From: Paenibacillus sp. CF384
Lineage (GTDB): Bacteria > Bacillota > Bacilli > Paenibacillales > Paenibacillaceae
Direction: 5' to 3'
NCBI RefSeq assembly: GCF_900106745.1
Contig: NZ_FNNV01000029.1
Coordinates: 1 to 57,148, forward strand
Length of the DNA stretch: 57,148 bases
Made by a program: the position numbers and the translations under genes. How positions within the stretch are numbered: position 1 is the stretch's first letter; every line of letters starts with the position of its first letter. Below are positions 24,481 to 33,222 of this stretch, piece by piece. The notes below the pieces were generated by a model. It did not search any database and had not been told where the DNA came from. It saw only the letters and a program-made list of their open reading frames with translations.

Positions 24481-26058
24481 TTACTTGCGGTTCGCGTTAT
24501 ACCAGTCCGTCCGTTCCTTAATCAAGTCGTCGCCCCCTTGGTTTCTCCACGCCTCCATGAACTTCTCGTATTCGCTGAGCGGCGCTTTGCCGAGAATTAC
24601 TTTCGCTGCAGCTTCACGGAACATCGTTGTCATGTTGCGCTCGTCGGCAATCGGCGGCATTCCAACCGCTTCATTAGCGTAGCCTTCGCTGTTCGCGATC
24701 TTGTAAGCAGCGTCCAGCTTCTCGAACATCGCATCATCGGCAAGCTTGATCTTCGTCACTTCCGGATTGTAGCCATGGATTCTGAACTCCGTTTCCAGCC
24801 AGCTGATCTCCGCTGTCTTCTTCGCGTCGAATGTAATGCGGCCATCGGCCGTAGCCTTGAAGTACGTATCGCCTTCGATGCCAAGAGAGGTAAAGATCTG
24901 ACCTTCATCGCTGATGAGCCAATCGAAGTACTTGATGATCGCTTCTGGGTTTTTTGCGGCCTTGGAGACGATGAACGTCTTGCCGATCGGACTCCAGCGC
25001 GAGCCGACAGGACCTTCATAGCCCGTGCCGCGAGGAGTAGGAATCGCGATAACCTCCGGCTTCTGGTCTGGGATCGAAGTCATTAAATCGATGTTCCATT
25101 GCGGGATGAGCGCCGCCGTATGATCCCATACCCCAACAAGACCAGCCTTGATCTTCTGCTCCCACACGGAGCGGTTGTTCGTCAGAAATTCGGAATCGAT
25201 CAGCTTTTCCTTGTTCATCGTCTGGAAGAACTCGAGCGACTTCAGCATATTCGGATGAATATTGCCCATGATGACTTCGTTGTTGTAGAAATACTCCGTC
25301 CATGCGGAGCCAATGCCCCACATGCCGAATATATTCTCCCCCCAGCTGAAGTTCTCGCGCATCGAGAATGGAATCTCGTCCTTCTCTCCGTTGCCGTTCA
25401 AGTCGTTATCGCGGAACGCGCGCAGCACGTTCAACAGCTCGTCGGACGTCGTAGGCACCGGCAAACTCAGTTTATCGAGCCAGTCCTTACGGATGAACAT
25501 CACTTGCCCGGCCATCGTGTCCGCAGGCTGCGGAATGGCGAGAATTTGTCCCTTTTGCGTTACGGCATCCCATGCGGCTTGTGGAATATTCTTCTTCAGA
25601 TTCGGACCGAATTGCTCGATCAGATCGTTTAGCGGCAAGATCTTATCGCCATCAATCAGATCTTGTTCCGGTCCGGACCACGATTGATAGACGTCCGGGA
25701 ACTCGCCCGAAGCGAACTTCAATTTCAACTGATCTTGGTAGGTGCCATGAGGCAGGAATTCGACGTCCAGATCGACGCCCGTCTTCTCTTCCAAGTATTT
25801 CAGCCGCGGATCGTCTTCCTTAGGCGTTGCAATACTGTGATCGGATACAACCAGCTTAATCTTAGGCGTCTCCTTCGGCGCTTCGGCTGGCGTGGTGTTT
25901 GCCGATTCAGCATTTGAAGCATTCGTCGATTCAGCAGGCGTAACGTTGCTGTCAGCCTTCGTCGCGCCTTCATTGCCGTTATTATTGCTGCCGCAAGCTA
26001 CCATCGTTAAAGCAAGCGATGCTGTACCGATAAGTCCAATCCATTGTTTCTTTCTCAT
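24481..26058 (-). CDS. Solute-binding lipoprotein of LplA/YtcQ type (system 1)
   Basis: 525 residues. Lipoprotein signal ending MVACGSN (Cys about 22), a long Thr/Ser/Asn/Ala linker to residue 70, then a large type 1 binding fold typical of the oligosaccharide or uronate group in Paenibacillus (PEVYQSW-like FPDVYQSWSG, a calcium-like EF loop DNDLNGNGEKDE, and C-terminal EYEKFMEAWRNQGGDDLIKERTDWYN). It follows its two permeases in one operon and precedes the esterase. The ATPase is not encoded here. Confidence 0.88.
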   Translation of the reverse strand: MRKKQWIGLIGTASLALTMVACGSNNNGNEGATKADSNVTPAESTNASNAESANTTPAEAPKETPKIKLVVSDHSIATPKEDDPRLKYLEEKTGVDLDVEFLPHGTYQDQLKLKFASGEFPDVYQSWSGPEQDLIDGDKILPLNDLIEQFGPNLKKNIPQAAWDAVTQKGQILAIPQPADTMAGQVMFIRKDWLDKLSLPVPTTSDELLNVLRAFRDNDLNGNGEKDEIPFSMRENFSWGENIFGMWGIGSAWTEYFYNNEVIMGNIHPNMLKSLEFFQTMNKEKLIDSEFLTNNRSVWEQKIKAGLVGVWDHTAALIPQWNIDLMTSIPDQKPEVIAIPTPRGTGYEGPVGSRWSPIGKTFIVSKAAKNPEAIIKYFDWLISDEGQIFTSLGIEGDTYFKATADGRITFDAKKTAEISWLETEFRIHGYNPEVTKIKLADDAMFEKLDAAYKIANSEGYANEAVGMPPIADERNMTTMFREAAAKVILGKAPLSEYEKFMEAWRNQGGDDLIKERTDWYNANRK

Positions 26059-26130
26059 CTCTTCTTTGACCTCCTAAGAATGATAATGATCTATGTGCAT
26101 GGCTAAGCCATAAACACCGGTAAGAAGGAG

Positions 26131-27009
26131 CTATTCTTTAATGGAGCCGATCAATGCACCCTTAATGAAGTGCTTCTGGATGAAAGGATAGATGATGACG
26201 ATCGGAACGGTCGCGACGATGATCGTTGCCATCTGCAGCCCTTGCGGACTTAACGTCGTCGCCGTCTCGGCCACGTTGGCCAGCATTTCGTTCATCTCCG
26301 ACTTGGCAATGATGTTGTACAGGTACAGCTGCAGCGGCCTTAGCGATGCCTTGGTCACATATAAGAGAGCCGAATAATAGTTGTTCCAGTGATAGACGGC
26401 GTAGAATAGCCCTAACGTCATCATGATCGGCTTCGACAGCGGCACGGCGATTCGCCATACCATGCGCGTCTCCGACATCCCGTCCACGCGCGCCGCCTCA
26501 AACAATTCCTCTGGGAGCGAACGGAAGAACGTCAAGCAGATCAGCAGATTGAATTGTGCCAGCGCAACCGGGAGGATCATCGCCCATACCGTGTTAATGA
26601 TGCCGAGCCACTTCACGACGAGATAGACAGGAATCATCGGCGGGTAGAAGATCATCGTGAACACGATCATGAGCATGATGACGTTGCGGCCGCGGAGGTA
26701 GCTCTTGGACAGCGGATACGCCATTAGCACGGTTACGGCCATATTGATCAAAGTGCCGACAACGACGATGAATACCGAGATGCCGAACGACCGCCAGAAC
26801 GAATCATTGTTCAATACCGCCTTGTAGTTGTCGACGTTGAAATCGACTGGCCAAAGGCTGACCTTCGCATGGATTAACGCTTGGGTCGAGCTGAACGAGC
26901 TGGCGAGAACGTGCAGGATCGGAACGATGACCGTCACGCAGGCCAAGGCGAGGAAGATGATGTTCGAGATGTCGAATAGACGCTCCCCAGCGGATCTACG
27001 AATTTTCAT
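26131..27009 (-). CDS. ABC permease of YtcP type (system 1)
   Basis: 292 residues from ATG 27009, ten bases from AAGGAG; the ATG at 27018 is too close to that site. Six membrane segments and an EAA loop EAARVDGMSETRMVWRIAVP. It pairs with the LplB-type permease upstream. The C-terminus FIKGALIGSIKE is characteristic of YtcP. Confidence 0.88.
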   Translation of the reverse strand: MKIRRSAGERLFDISNIIFLALACVTVIVPILHVLASSFSSTQALIHAKVSLWPVDFNVDNYKAVLNNDSFWRSFGISVFIVVVGTLINMAVTVLMAYPLSKSYLRGRNVIMLMIVFTMIFYPPMIPVYLVVKWLGIINTVWAMILPVALAQFNLLICLTFFRSLPEELFEAARVDGMSETRMVWRIAVPLSKPIMMTLGLFYAVYHWNNYYSALLYVTKASLRPLQLYLYNIIAKSEMNEMLANVAETATTLSPQGLQMATIIVATVPIVIIYPFIQKHFIKGALIGSIKE

Positions 27010-27027
27010 AACCGGCATGCTCCTTCT

Positions 27028-27963
27028 CTAGAAAATACCTTGCCCTGTCGTTGCCTTGCTTGCGCGGTTCGCGACGATGAGCAGAATGAATCCGACGACG
27101 GCCTTGAACAATCCAATCGCGGTCGTGAAGCTGTAATGTCCTTGCACGATGCCTTCGCGGTAAGCGTACGTATCCAGCACGTCCCCTGTCTCGTACGTGA
27201 TCGGATTCAGGAAAATATAGATTTGCTCGAAGCCTAAGTCGAGCGTATGTCCGATCTTGAGCAGCAGAATGAGCATAATCGCGGGCAGCAATCCGGGTAG
27301 CGTAATATGTCTGAACTGGTTCCAGCGTCCGGCTCCGTCTATGTTCGCCGCTTCATAGAGCGAAGGACTGATGCCCGCAAGCGCAGCGAGGAAGATGATC
27401 GCGTTCCAGCCCATCTCTTTCCAGATACCCGAGGCGACGATAATCGACCGGAAGTAATCGGAATCTTGGATAAAGTGAATCGGCTCCGCGCCCGTCGACG
27501 TGATCCATTGATTGACAAGGCCGATCTGCGGAGACAGCAGCATGTACCCTAGCCCGCCGATGATGACCCACGACAAGAAGTGCGGCAAATACAGGATCGT
27601 CTGAACGCTCCGCTTGAACGCGATGTTGCGAATCTCGTTAAGCATGACCGCGAGTAGGATCGGTGCCGGGAAGGCGAAGATCAACTGATAGAAGCTGATG
27701 ATGATCGTATTCCACAGCAGCCTCGTGAATTGCGGATAGTTCAGGAATTGTTCGAAGTACTTCATCCCCACCCATTCGCTGCCCCAGAAGCCCTTGAATA
27801 TGTTGTAGTCCTTGAACGCGATCACGCTGCCGAACAGCGGAACGTATTTGAACAGCAACAGGTAGGCGATACCCGGAATGAGCATGAGATAGAGCGCACG
27901 GTGTCTCCACAAAAACTTGAGCAATGACGTTCTCGGCGCGGAGGCGATGGCCGTTCGGTTCAT
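27028..27963 (-). CDS. ABC permease of LplB type (system 1)
   Basis: 311 residues, first gene of the minus-strand operon LplB-YtcP-binding protein-esterase. ATG 27963 follows GAGGGAGGG. Six membrane segments, typical N-terminus LMLIPGIAYLLLFKYVPLFG and EAA loop EAANIDGAGRWNQFRHITLP. A perfect cre palindrome lies 45 bp upstream, so the operon is probably under carbon catabolite control. Confidence 0.88.
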   Translation of the reverse strand: MNRTAIASAPRTSLLKFLWRHRALYLMLIPGIAYLLLFKYVPLFGSVIAFKDYNIFKGFWGSEWVGMKYFEQFLNYPQFTRLLWNTIIISFYQLIFAFPAPILLAVMLNEIRNIAFKRSVQTILYLPHFLSWVIIGGLGYMLLSPQIGLVNQWITSTGAEPIHFIQDSDYFRSIIVASGIWKEMGWNAIIFLAALAGISPSLYEAANIDGAGRWNQFRHITLPGLLPAIMLILLLKIGHTLDLGFEQIYIFLNPITYETGDVLDTYAYREGIVQGHYSFTTAIGLFKAVVGFILLIVANRASKATTGQGIF

Positions 27964-28004
27964 GCGCGTTCCCTCCCTCTTTCTTGATTTAAACTAACAT
28001 TTAA

Positions 28005-28061
28005 AATGTAAGCGCTTACTTTAAAAGCCGCTGCGAAGCGATATATCGACATACATCGGTA
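28005..28061 (-). promoter_or_regulatory. Promoter region of importer system 1 with cre site
   Basis: GTAAGCGCTTAC (28008-28019) is a perfect 12-bp palindrome within a cre match. It overlaps a -10-like TACATT (minus strand, 28010-28005). Upstream, 28035-28067 shows gapped similarity to the element before the second binding-protein gene (shared GAAG, ATAT, ACAT, CGGTAT, AAC blocks). Bases 28062-28140 hold nothing else that I recognise. Confidence 0.6.
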
Positions 28062-28140
28062 TATAACAGTGTTGGATTGGTGTACCGTGCAAGTCTTCAC
28101 TCAGGCGGTAATGATTCCCGCTCCGATCGCAGGTTCCGTC

Positions 28141-29283
28141 CTATTGGCCGTCTTCGGGCTTGTTTTCCTTCGGTTCATGGCCCCACAGCCGGGTACCGCC
28201 GCCGAGCGCCTGCCGCCATTCATGGCGCCAGAGGTGAACGTCCTTCGGCCTAATTTCCGGCATGTTCCGCCGCTTTTCTTTCGCCGGGAGCGCCGGGAAT
28301 GGCTTATGCGGTTCCATCTGGTACCAATACGAGACGGTGCTCAGATCAAGCGTCAAGTTATTGTCGTGCCCGTGCTCGATGCTCGCGCGCAGCGACTTGT
28401 CGAAGTAGACCGGCTCCTCCAGCAAGAACCGGTAGCAATGCGTCCGGCCCATCCAACCCAGCTTATCCGGCACGCGGGCGTAGCCGAAATACGGATGCAT
28501 GTAGACTTCGTTAGGGCACCAGGAGCTGTTGAAGAAATCTTCCGTTCCCGTGCCGTGCAGCGAGCCCGGCCAATCTTCGCCGTCGACGAGCCACATGTCA
28601 TCGCCTTCGCCGTACCACATCGGGCCCGGACTATCCACGTAATAATTGACGCCGACGAAGTGGCCTTTGCCTTCGATATCGGCGAACAAGTAGTTGTTCG
28701 CGTCGCCCCGATTCTTGCCTTCAGGCGCGATCATGCTCCACTCGTTCTCCCCGGCTTCCGGATGCACCTCGGTCAGCTCGCGATTCCACCAGGCGTGGAA
28801 GCGGCCCATCGAGGCCGGCACTTCCCGGTGCTCCTCATAGTCGATGTAGTAAAAGAACGCCTTGATCGGTTCGTCGGACTCGTTCTGCAGCGTAATCCGC
28901 GCGCCGCTGCCGAACGGCATCGGGAAGTAGCAGTTCAAAGCTTTGCCTTTGGCCGGCGCCGCAGCTAACGGCAACGAGATGAAGTTGTATTCCTCGCCCC
29001 AGCCTTGGCCGAAGAAGTCGCCCAGAGGCGCCTCTACGCTCGGCTCGGTTTCTCCGTCCCAATACATGCGCAGCACCGCATTGCGGCGAATCATCTTGTC
29101 TTCCGTGTTCAGCGTGAACCAAATATGCTTAATGATGCCCGCGCCGGGAATGTCTGCCAGCACCGCCGTATCGCCGGCATGAATGGTCACGTAATCTGCA
29201 TTGCCTCCCGTGCGGTCGTAGCTCGATACCCGTTTGGTGCGAATGCCTTCCTTGAGGTTGTAAATATCGTTAAGCAAACTCAT
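28141..29283 (-). CDS. GH172 (DUF2961) glycoside hydrolase
   Basis: 380 residues, no signal peptide. DUF2961 hallmarks are RTGGNADY near the N-terminus, GDFFGQG, YNFISLPLAA, and the conserved GTGTEDFFNSSW (about 245-256), which carries a catalytic Glu. Characterised GH172 enzymes act on alpha-D-fructofuranosides and D-arabinofuranosides or form difructose dianhydride. Its ATG overlaps the GH42 stop by 4 bp (ATGA), so the two enzymes are translated together and probably attack one oligosaccharide inside the cell. Confidence 0.85.
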   Translation of the reverse strand: MSLLNDIYNLKEGIRTKRVSSYDRTGGNADYVTIHAGDTAVLADIPGAGIIKHIWFTLNTEDKMIRRNAVLRMYWDGETEPSVEAPLGDFFGQGWGEEYNFISLPLAAAPAKGKALNCYFPMPFGSGARITLQNESDEPIKAFFYYIDYEEHREVPASMGRFHAWWNRELTEVHPEAGENEWSMIAPEGKNRGDANNYLFADIEGKGHFVGVNYYVDSPGPMWYGEGDDMWLVDGEDWPGSLHGTGTEDFFNSSWCPNEVYMHPYFGYARVPDKLGWMGRTHCYRFLLEEPVYFDKSLRASIEHGHDNNLTLDLSTVSYWYQMEPHKPFPALPAKEKRRNMPEIRPKDVHLWRHEWRQALGGGTRLWGHEPKENKPEDGQ

Positions 29284-31334
29284 CCTTTATCGCTCTCCCT
29301 TTGCCTCGTTGTTTTGTCTGTTACAGAATCCTTGCCCAGCACCTTGACGCCTCCCGGCTCAAGCGTGAACCGTTCCGGCGACGGCAGGCCTTCCAATAGA
29401 TCCATGCAGCCGGGCGGCGGTTCGATCGCAACCGAAGATGCCGAGTGATTAATCACGAAATAACGATTACTTCCGCCTTGCCTCCGGATGGCCACTTCCA
29501 CTTCCGGATGCGCGGCCGTCCACTCCGGAACCGCCCCGCTCTCTTGGCAAAGCCGGTCAAGCAAGCGATGCAATGCCGAACGGTCAAGCTCCGTTCCCGC
29601 GTAGTAGGCTTTGCCTTTGCCATACGCCTTGCCGGTAACGGCAGGTGCTCCCGCAAAATAATCGGACTCGAAGGTCGCCACGACTTCCGCCCCGCGGTTC
29701 TCAATCACGTCAAACCAGACCCGAGCAGCATACTCCGTATTCTCCGCATTCCCCTCAGCATCTCCTGCAAATCGAACCTGCTGTTCTTCGCCCTCCGGGA
29801 TGATACCGTAGTCGTCGATTTCGATGCCCAGCAGCTCTCTGAACGGACCAGGCGTCACTTCGGAGCGCATCCGATTGTCGGGCAGCTTCGTGCCGGAACG
29901 GAAGTCTAGCAATACGGTGCCGCCATTCTCCACATAACGATAAACTTTGTCGGCTATTCGTTCGTCCACGATTGCCAGATGCGGTAGAATCAGCAGCCGG
30001 TACGCGCCGAAATCGGCTTCCGGCGAGATGATATCAACGCCGTTATGCTTCTCGAAGAAATAACGATGATAATTTTTCACCTGACGCATGTACTTGTAAC
30101 CCGGATTGTGCGGCTGGATCTCGAATGCCCATTCGTTCTGGAAATCGCGCACGATTGCCGCGTCATGGCGGATCACGCTTCCCTCTAGATAAGGGGCGAG
30201 CCGCGCCAACTCTTCGCCGACCCGCTTCACCTCCGCATACTTGCGGCCGGGAACGCCGCTGTGCTGCAGAATGCCGTGCCAATACTGCTCGGTACCGAAT
30301 ACGGCCGTGCGCCAGCGGAAATAGAGCAGGGCATCCGCGCCGTGCGCGACCGCTTGGTAAGACCATCTCCGCAAATCTCCCGGTCGAACCGGCGTCTTGA
30401 GAATATGAGCACCCGGCGTCCCGGCTTGGAATTCCAGAACCCAATAATTGCTCCCCTTGAACCCCCGAGTGGCATCGTGATGAAGCGCGGGCGTATAGGG
30501 ATTAACCGGCTCTCCTTCGGGAAAATTCGGATACACATCAAGAGCGGACACATCCAGCGTACTTGCCAGCTCGTAATAGTCGATCTCGTTAAAAATGCCC
30601 ATCATGTTATGCGTAATCTTCTGATGCGGCGCAATGCCGCGGATCAGATCAACTTGGATATTCATGAATTTGCGCACGGCATCGGAGGAGAATCGCCGGA
30701 AATCAAGCTGGTATCCGGGATTGTGCAGCGGATAAACCGTCAGCTTCGGCGTCTCGATCTCTTCGAACGCGTTGTACGCGTTGTTCCAGACAACCGTGCC
30801 CCACGCTTCGTTCACCGCGTCCACCGACCCGTATTTATCTTGCAGCCAACCTTGAAAAGCCGATTTGCACGTGTCGCAATAACACCACGTCGTATCTACA
30901 CAGCCGAACTCATTATCGATCTGCCATCCGATTACATGCGGATTGTTCCGATATCGTTCCGCCATGGCTCCGACCAGGCTGCGGACGTACCGCGGATATT
31001 CCGCATTGTTGAAACAGTAATGCATGCGCGTGCCGAATCCCCGGACATGGCCGTACATATCCCGTTTGTACATATCGGGATGCCTGTCCATGATCCATTT
31101 CGGAGGGCTGGCCGTCGGCGTTCCCAAGATGACCTGGATTCCGGCCTCGCCCAACATACCGATAATGCGGTCCAGCCATTCGAAAGTGAAATTCCCCTCC
31201 GTTCTTTCTAGCCTCGTCCAAGCGAATTCCCCGATGCGAAGAAGATTGAACCCCGCCTCGCGCATCAGCTTTACGTCCGTCTCCCAGCGTTCCTCCGGCC
31301 AATGCTCGGGATAATAGCAAGCTCCGAAATACAT
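29280..31334 (-). CDS. GH42 beta-galactosidase
   Basis: 684 residues from ATG 31334, behind GAGGAGGAG; the frame extends a further 50 codons without a site. The N-terminus MYFGACYYPEHW is classic GH42. The acid/base Glu lies in WQIDNEFGC, a CxC zinc-type cluster CYCDTC follows, and the nucleophile region reads YWVLEFQAGTPG. A beta-galactosidase trimerisation domain and a C-terminal beta domain follow. It is cytoplasmic. GH42 enzymes cleave beta-galactosides, and some act on alpha-L-arabinopyranosides; pairing with GH172 points to a plant or microbial arabino/galactan fragment. Confidence 0.9.
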   Translation of the reverse strand: MYFGACYYPEHWPEERWETDVKLMREAGFNLLRIGEFAWTRLERTEGNFTFEWLDRIIGMLGEAGIQVILGTPTASPPKWIMDRHPDMYKRDMYGHVRGFGTRMHYCFNNAEYPRYVRSLVGAMAERYRNNPHVIGWQIDNEFGCVDTTWCYCDTCKSAFQGWLQDKYGSVDAVNEAWGTVVWNNAYNAFEEIETPKLTVYPLHNPGYQLDFRRFSSDAVRKFMNIQVDLIRGIAPHQKITHNMMGIFNEIDYYELASTLDVSALDVYPNFPEGEPVNPYTPALHHDATRGFKGSNYWVLEFQAGTPGAHILKTPVRPGDLRRWSYQAVAHGADALLYFRWRTAVFGTEQYWHGILQHSGVPGRKYAEVKRVGEELARLAPYLEGSVIRHDAAIVRDFQNEWAFEIQPHNPGYKYMRQVKNYHRYFFEKHNGVDIISPEADFGAYRLLILPHLAIVDERIADKVYRYVENGGTVLLDFRSGTKLPDNRMRSEVTPGPFRELLGIEIDDYGIIPEGEEQQVRFAGDAEGNAENTEYAARVWFDVIENRGAEVVATFESDYFAGAPAVTGKAYGKGKAYYAGTELDRSALHRLLDRLCQESGAVPEWTAAHPEVEVAIRRQGGSNRYFVINHSASSVAIEPPPGCMDLLEGLPSPERFTLEPGGVKVLGKDSVTDKTTRQRESDKG

Positions 31335-31386
31335 GGTGTTCTCCTCCTCGATTATCCGGTTGATCAGCTCTCTCGGGCGATGCCTT

Positions 31387-33102
31387 TTAGTTGCCTTGAA
31401 CCGATTGATACCAGTCGTTGACTTCCTGCGTAATCTGATCTCCGCCGAGTCTCTTCCACTCCTCCACGAACTTGTCGAATGCATCGAGCGGTTCGCGTCC
31501 GTAATGGATTCGGCCGAAGATGTCTTTCTCGAGCTTCGTGAGCAGTTCCCGTTTCGCGTTCATGGTAGGCGTCGGATTGCCGACAAATTCGTTGTTGTGG
31601 GCGAATTCGGCTTGATCGAGCGCGATCTGAACCGTCTGGCCGCCTTCCGGCGTGTAGATGCTCGCCATTTTCCTCTCGAACGGCGTTTCCGGCTTCCCGC
31701 CGGCATGCAGCTTGGAGATCGCGTTGATCTGCAAAGACGGGATGCGCGGCGCCGGTTCGGAAAGCAAGTAATCTTGGACCCTAATGAATTTGTGTCCCGT
31801 CACTTCCTCCACCGCAGCCCGGTCGCTCGTCGGCGTTCCGTCTTTGATGACATAATCGTAGCCTTCGGCCAAGCCGTCGACGAAGGGGCTATCCTCCGAT
31901 GGGTTAGCGTAGTTGTCGTAGAAGTAGTTCATGTACCGGAAATAGATTTCAGGATTTTTCATGTCCTTACTGATCAGCGTGACCATATAGTGGGTAGGTC
32001 CGCTCAGCTGTCCGGCTTTTCCACCCGGACCGACAGGCAGCGGATACGCTTTTATTTTGGCGCCCGGCACGTTCGTTACCGTTTCTTTAAGCGGCCAAGC
32101 ATCAGCCCAAGTCGGTGCGACCATGATTCCCGAGGTGCCGGCCGTGAACAATTGATAGGCTTTGGTTTCATCATGCAGCGCGGCTTCTTTGTGAATGTAG
32201 CCGGCTTTCATCCATTCCTGAATCTTGCCCAGCCCTTGCTTGGTTCCCGGCAGCGTGGAACCATAGACCAGTTTGCCTGAATCGTCTTTTACCCAAGCCT
32301 CCGGCAAAGCGCCATAAGCGCCGAAGATCCAGCCGGTATTGACCCAAGAGTGGGCAATCGTCTTGAGTGCCAGCACCAGCGGCACCGTATCCTTGACTCC
32401 GTTACCGTCCGGGTCGTCGTTGCGGAAGGCCTCCATCACCTTCTCCAATTCCTCGATGGTCTTTGGCGGCTGCAAATTCAACTTGGTCAGCCAATCCTCG
32501 CGGATCCACATGACGTTGTTGTTGCTCATCTTGTAATCCAAATTCGGAATCCCGTATTTCTTGCCTTCGCGGATATAGGGGTACCACTCCGCGGGTACTT
32601 CGTCCATGGCCGCTTTCCATACCTCTCCGGCATAGTTGTCGAACAGCTCTCCTACCGGCTGGAATTTGCCCGAATCGATCAGTTCATGTGCCACGTCCGT
32701 AGGAACGGTGAGCACGTCAGGCAGCGGTTCGTTCGCCGACAAGGTGAGCCGCAGCTTCGTCTTGAATGCGTCGTTGGCATTTGACGTTGTCCATAGATAC
32801 TTGATTTTGATGCCCAGATTCTCTTCGACCCAGCGGGTATGGACGTTGTCTTCGATCGATTCACCTTCCACGAAGGACACGCTCGGACCCACCCCTCTTG
32901 CGGTAGTCATCGTCACTGCGGGTGAATATTTCTCGCCATCCATCGTCAGCCCTTCCGGTTCGGCAGCCTCTCCTTGGCTGGCCCCCGGACTGGCTCCGCT
33001 TGTCGCGTCTTCGTTGTTCGAGGAATTTCTGCATGCACTGACAACCGTTGTCATGAGCAGCACAATCAACAGCAGAATGATTTTGCGGGATGCCACTTTC
33101 AT
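31387..33102 (-). CDS. Solute-binding lipoprotein of LplA/YtcQ type (system 2)
   Basis: 571 residues. Signal peptide with lipobox-like VVSAC (Cys about 24), Ser/Gly/Ala-rich linker, then a large type 1 binding fold with FRNDDPDGNGVKDT loop and C-terminal DAFDKFVEEWKRLGGDQITQ. It is first in an operon with GH42 and GH172 (53 bp to GH42). Its permeases are probably the pair at 36748-38576, on the other side of the two-component genes. A response-regulator-type promoter element precedes it. Confidence 0.88.
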   Translation of the reverse strand: MKVASRKIILLLIVLLMTTVVSACRNSSNNEDATSGASPGASQGEAAEPEGLTMDGEKYSPAVTMTTARGVGPSVSFVEGESIEDNVHTRWVEENLGIKIKYLWTTSNANDAFKTKLRLTLSANEPLPDVLTVPTDVAHELIDSGKFQPVGELFDNYAGEVWKAAMDEVPAEWYPYIREGKKYGIPNLDYKMSNNNVMWIREDWLTKLNLQPPKTIEELEKVMEAFRNDDPDGNGVKDTVPLVLALKTIAHSWVNTGWIFGAYGALPEAWVKDDSGKLVYGSTLPGTKQGLGKIQEWMKAGYIHKEAALHDETKAYQLFTAGTSGIMVAPTWADAWPLKETVTNVPGAKIKAYPLPVGPGGKAGQLSGPTHYMVTLISKDMKNPEIYFRYMNYFYDNYANPSEDSPFVDGLAEGYDYVIKDGTPTSDRAAVEEVTGHKFIRVQDYLLSEPAPRIPSLQINAISKLHAGGKPETPFERKMASIYTPEGGQTVQIALDQAEFAHNNEFVGNPTPTMNAKRELLTKLEKDIFGRIHYGREPLDAFDKFVEEWKRLGGDQITQEVNDWYQSVQGN

Positions 33103-33140
33103 ACTGATTTTTCCTCCCTGAAGATGTTGGGGGTACTCTT

Positions 33141-33197
33141 AATGTAAGCGATGCCTTGTGGGATCGATAGAAGATATCCTCAACATCGATAACGGTA
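33141..33197 (-). promoter_or_regulatory. Promoter and probable response-regulator element of the binding-protein/GH42/GH172 operon
   Basis: On the minus strand a 29-bp element (33197-33169; core CGTTATCGATGTTGAGG) lies 23 bp from a -10-like TACATT (33146-33141), which overlaps a cre-like TGTAAGCGATGCCT (33143-33156 on plus). Element, spacing and -10 are repeated at 38596-38652 with 23 of 29 identical bases. It is 39 bp before the ATG of the binding-protein gene and next to the YesN-type gene. Confidence 0.55.
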
Positions 33198-33222
33198 TTT
33201 TAACTTTTCTAACAGTCGCCGA

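Noticed and set aside
28069..28968. 299-codon plus-strand frame opposite GH172
   Set aside because: It is the antisense of a well-supported GH172 gene, Arg/Val/Ala-rich with no domain or ribosome site; the same holds for 30261-31211 and 31333-32280 opposite GH42 and the binding-protein gene.
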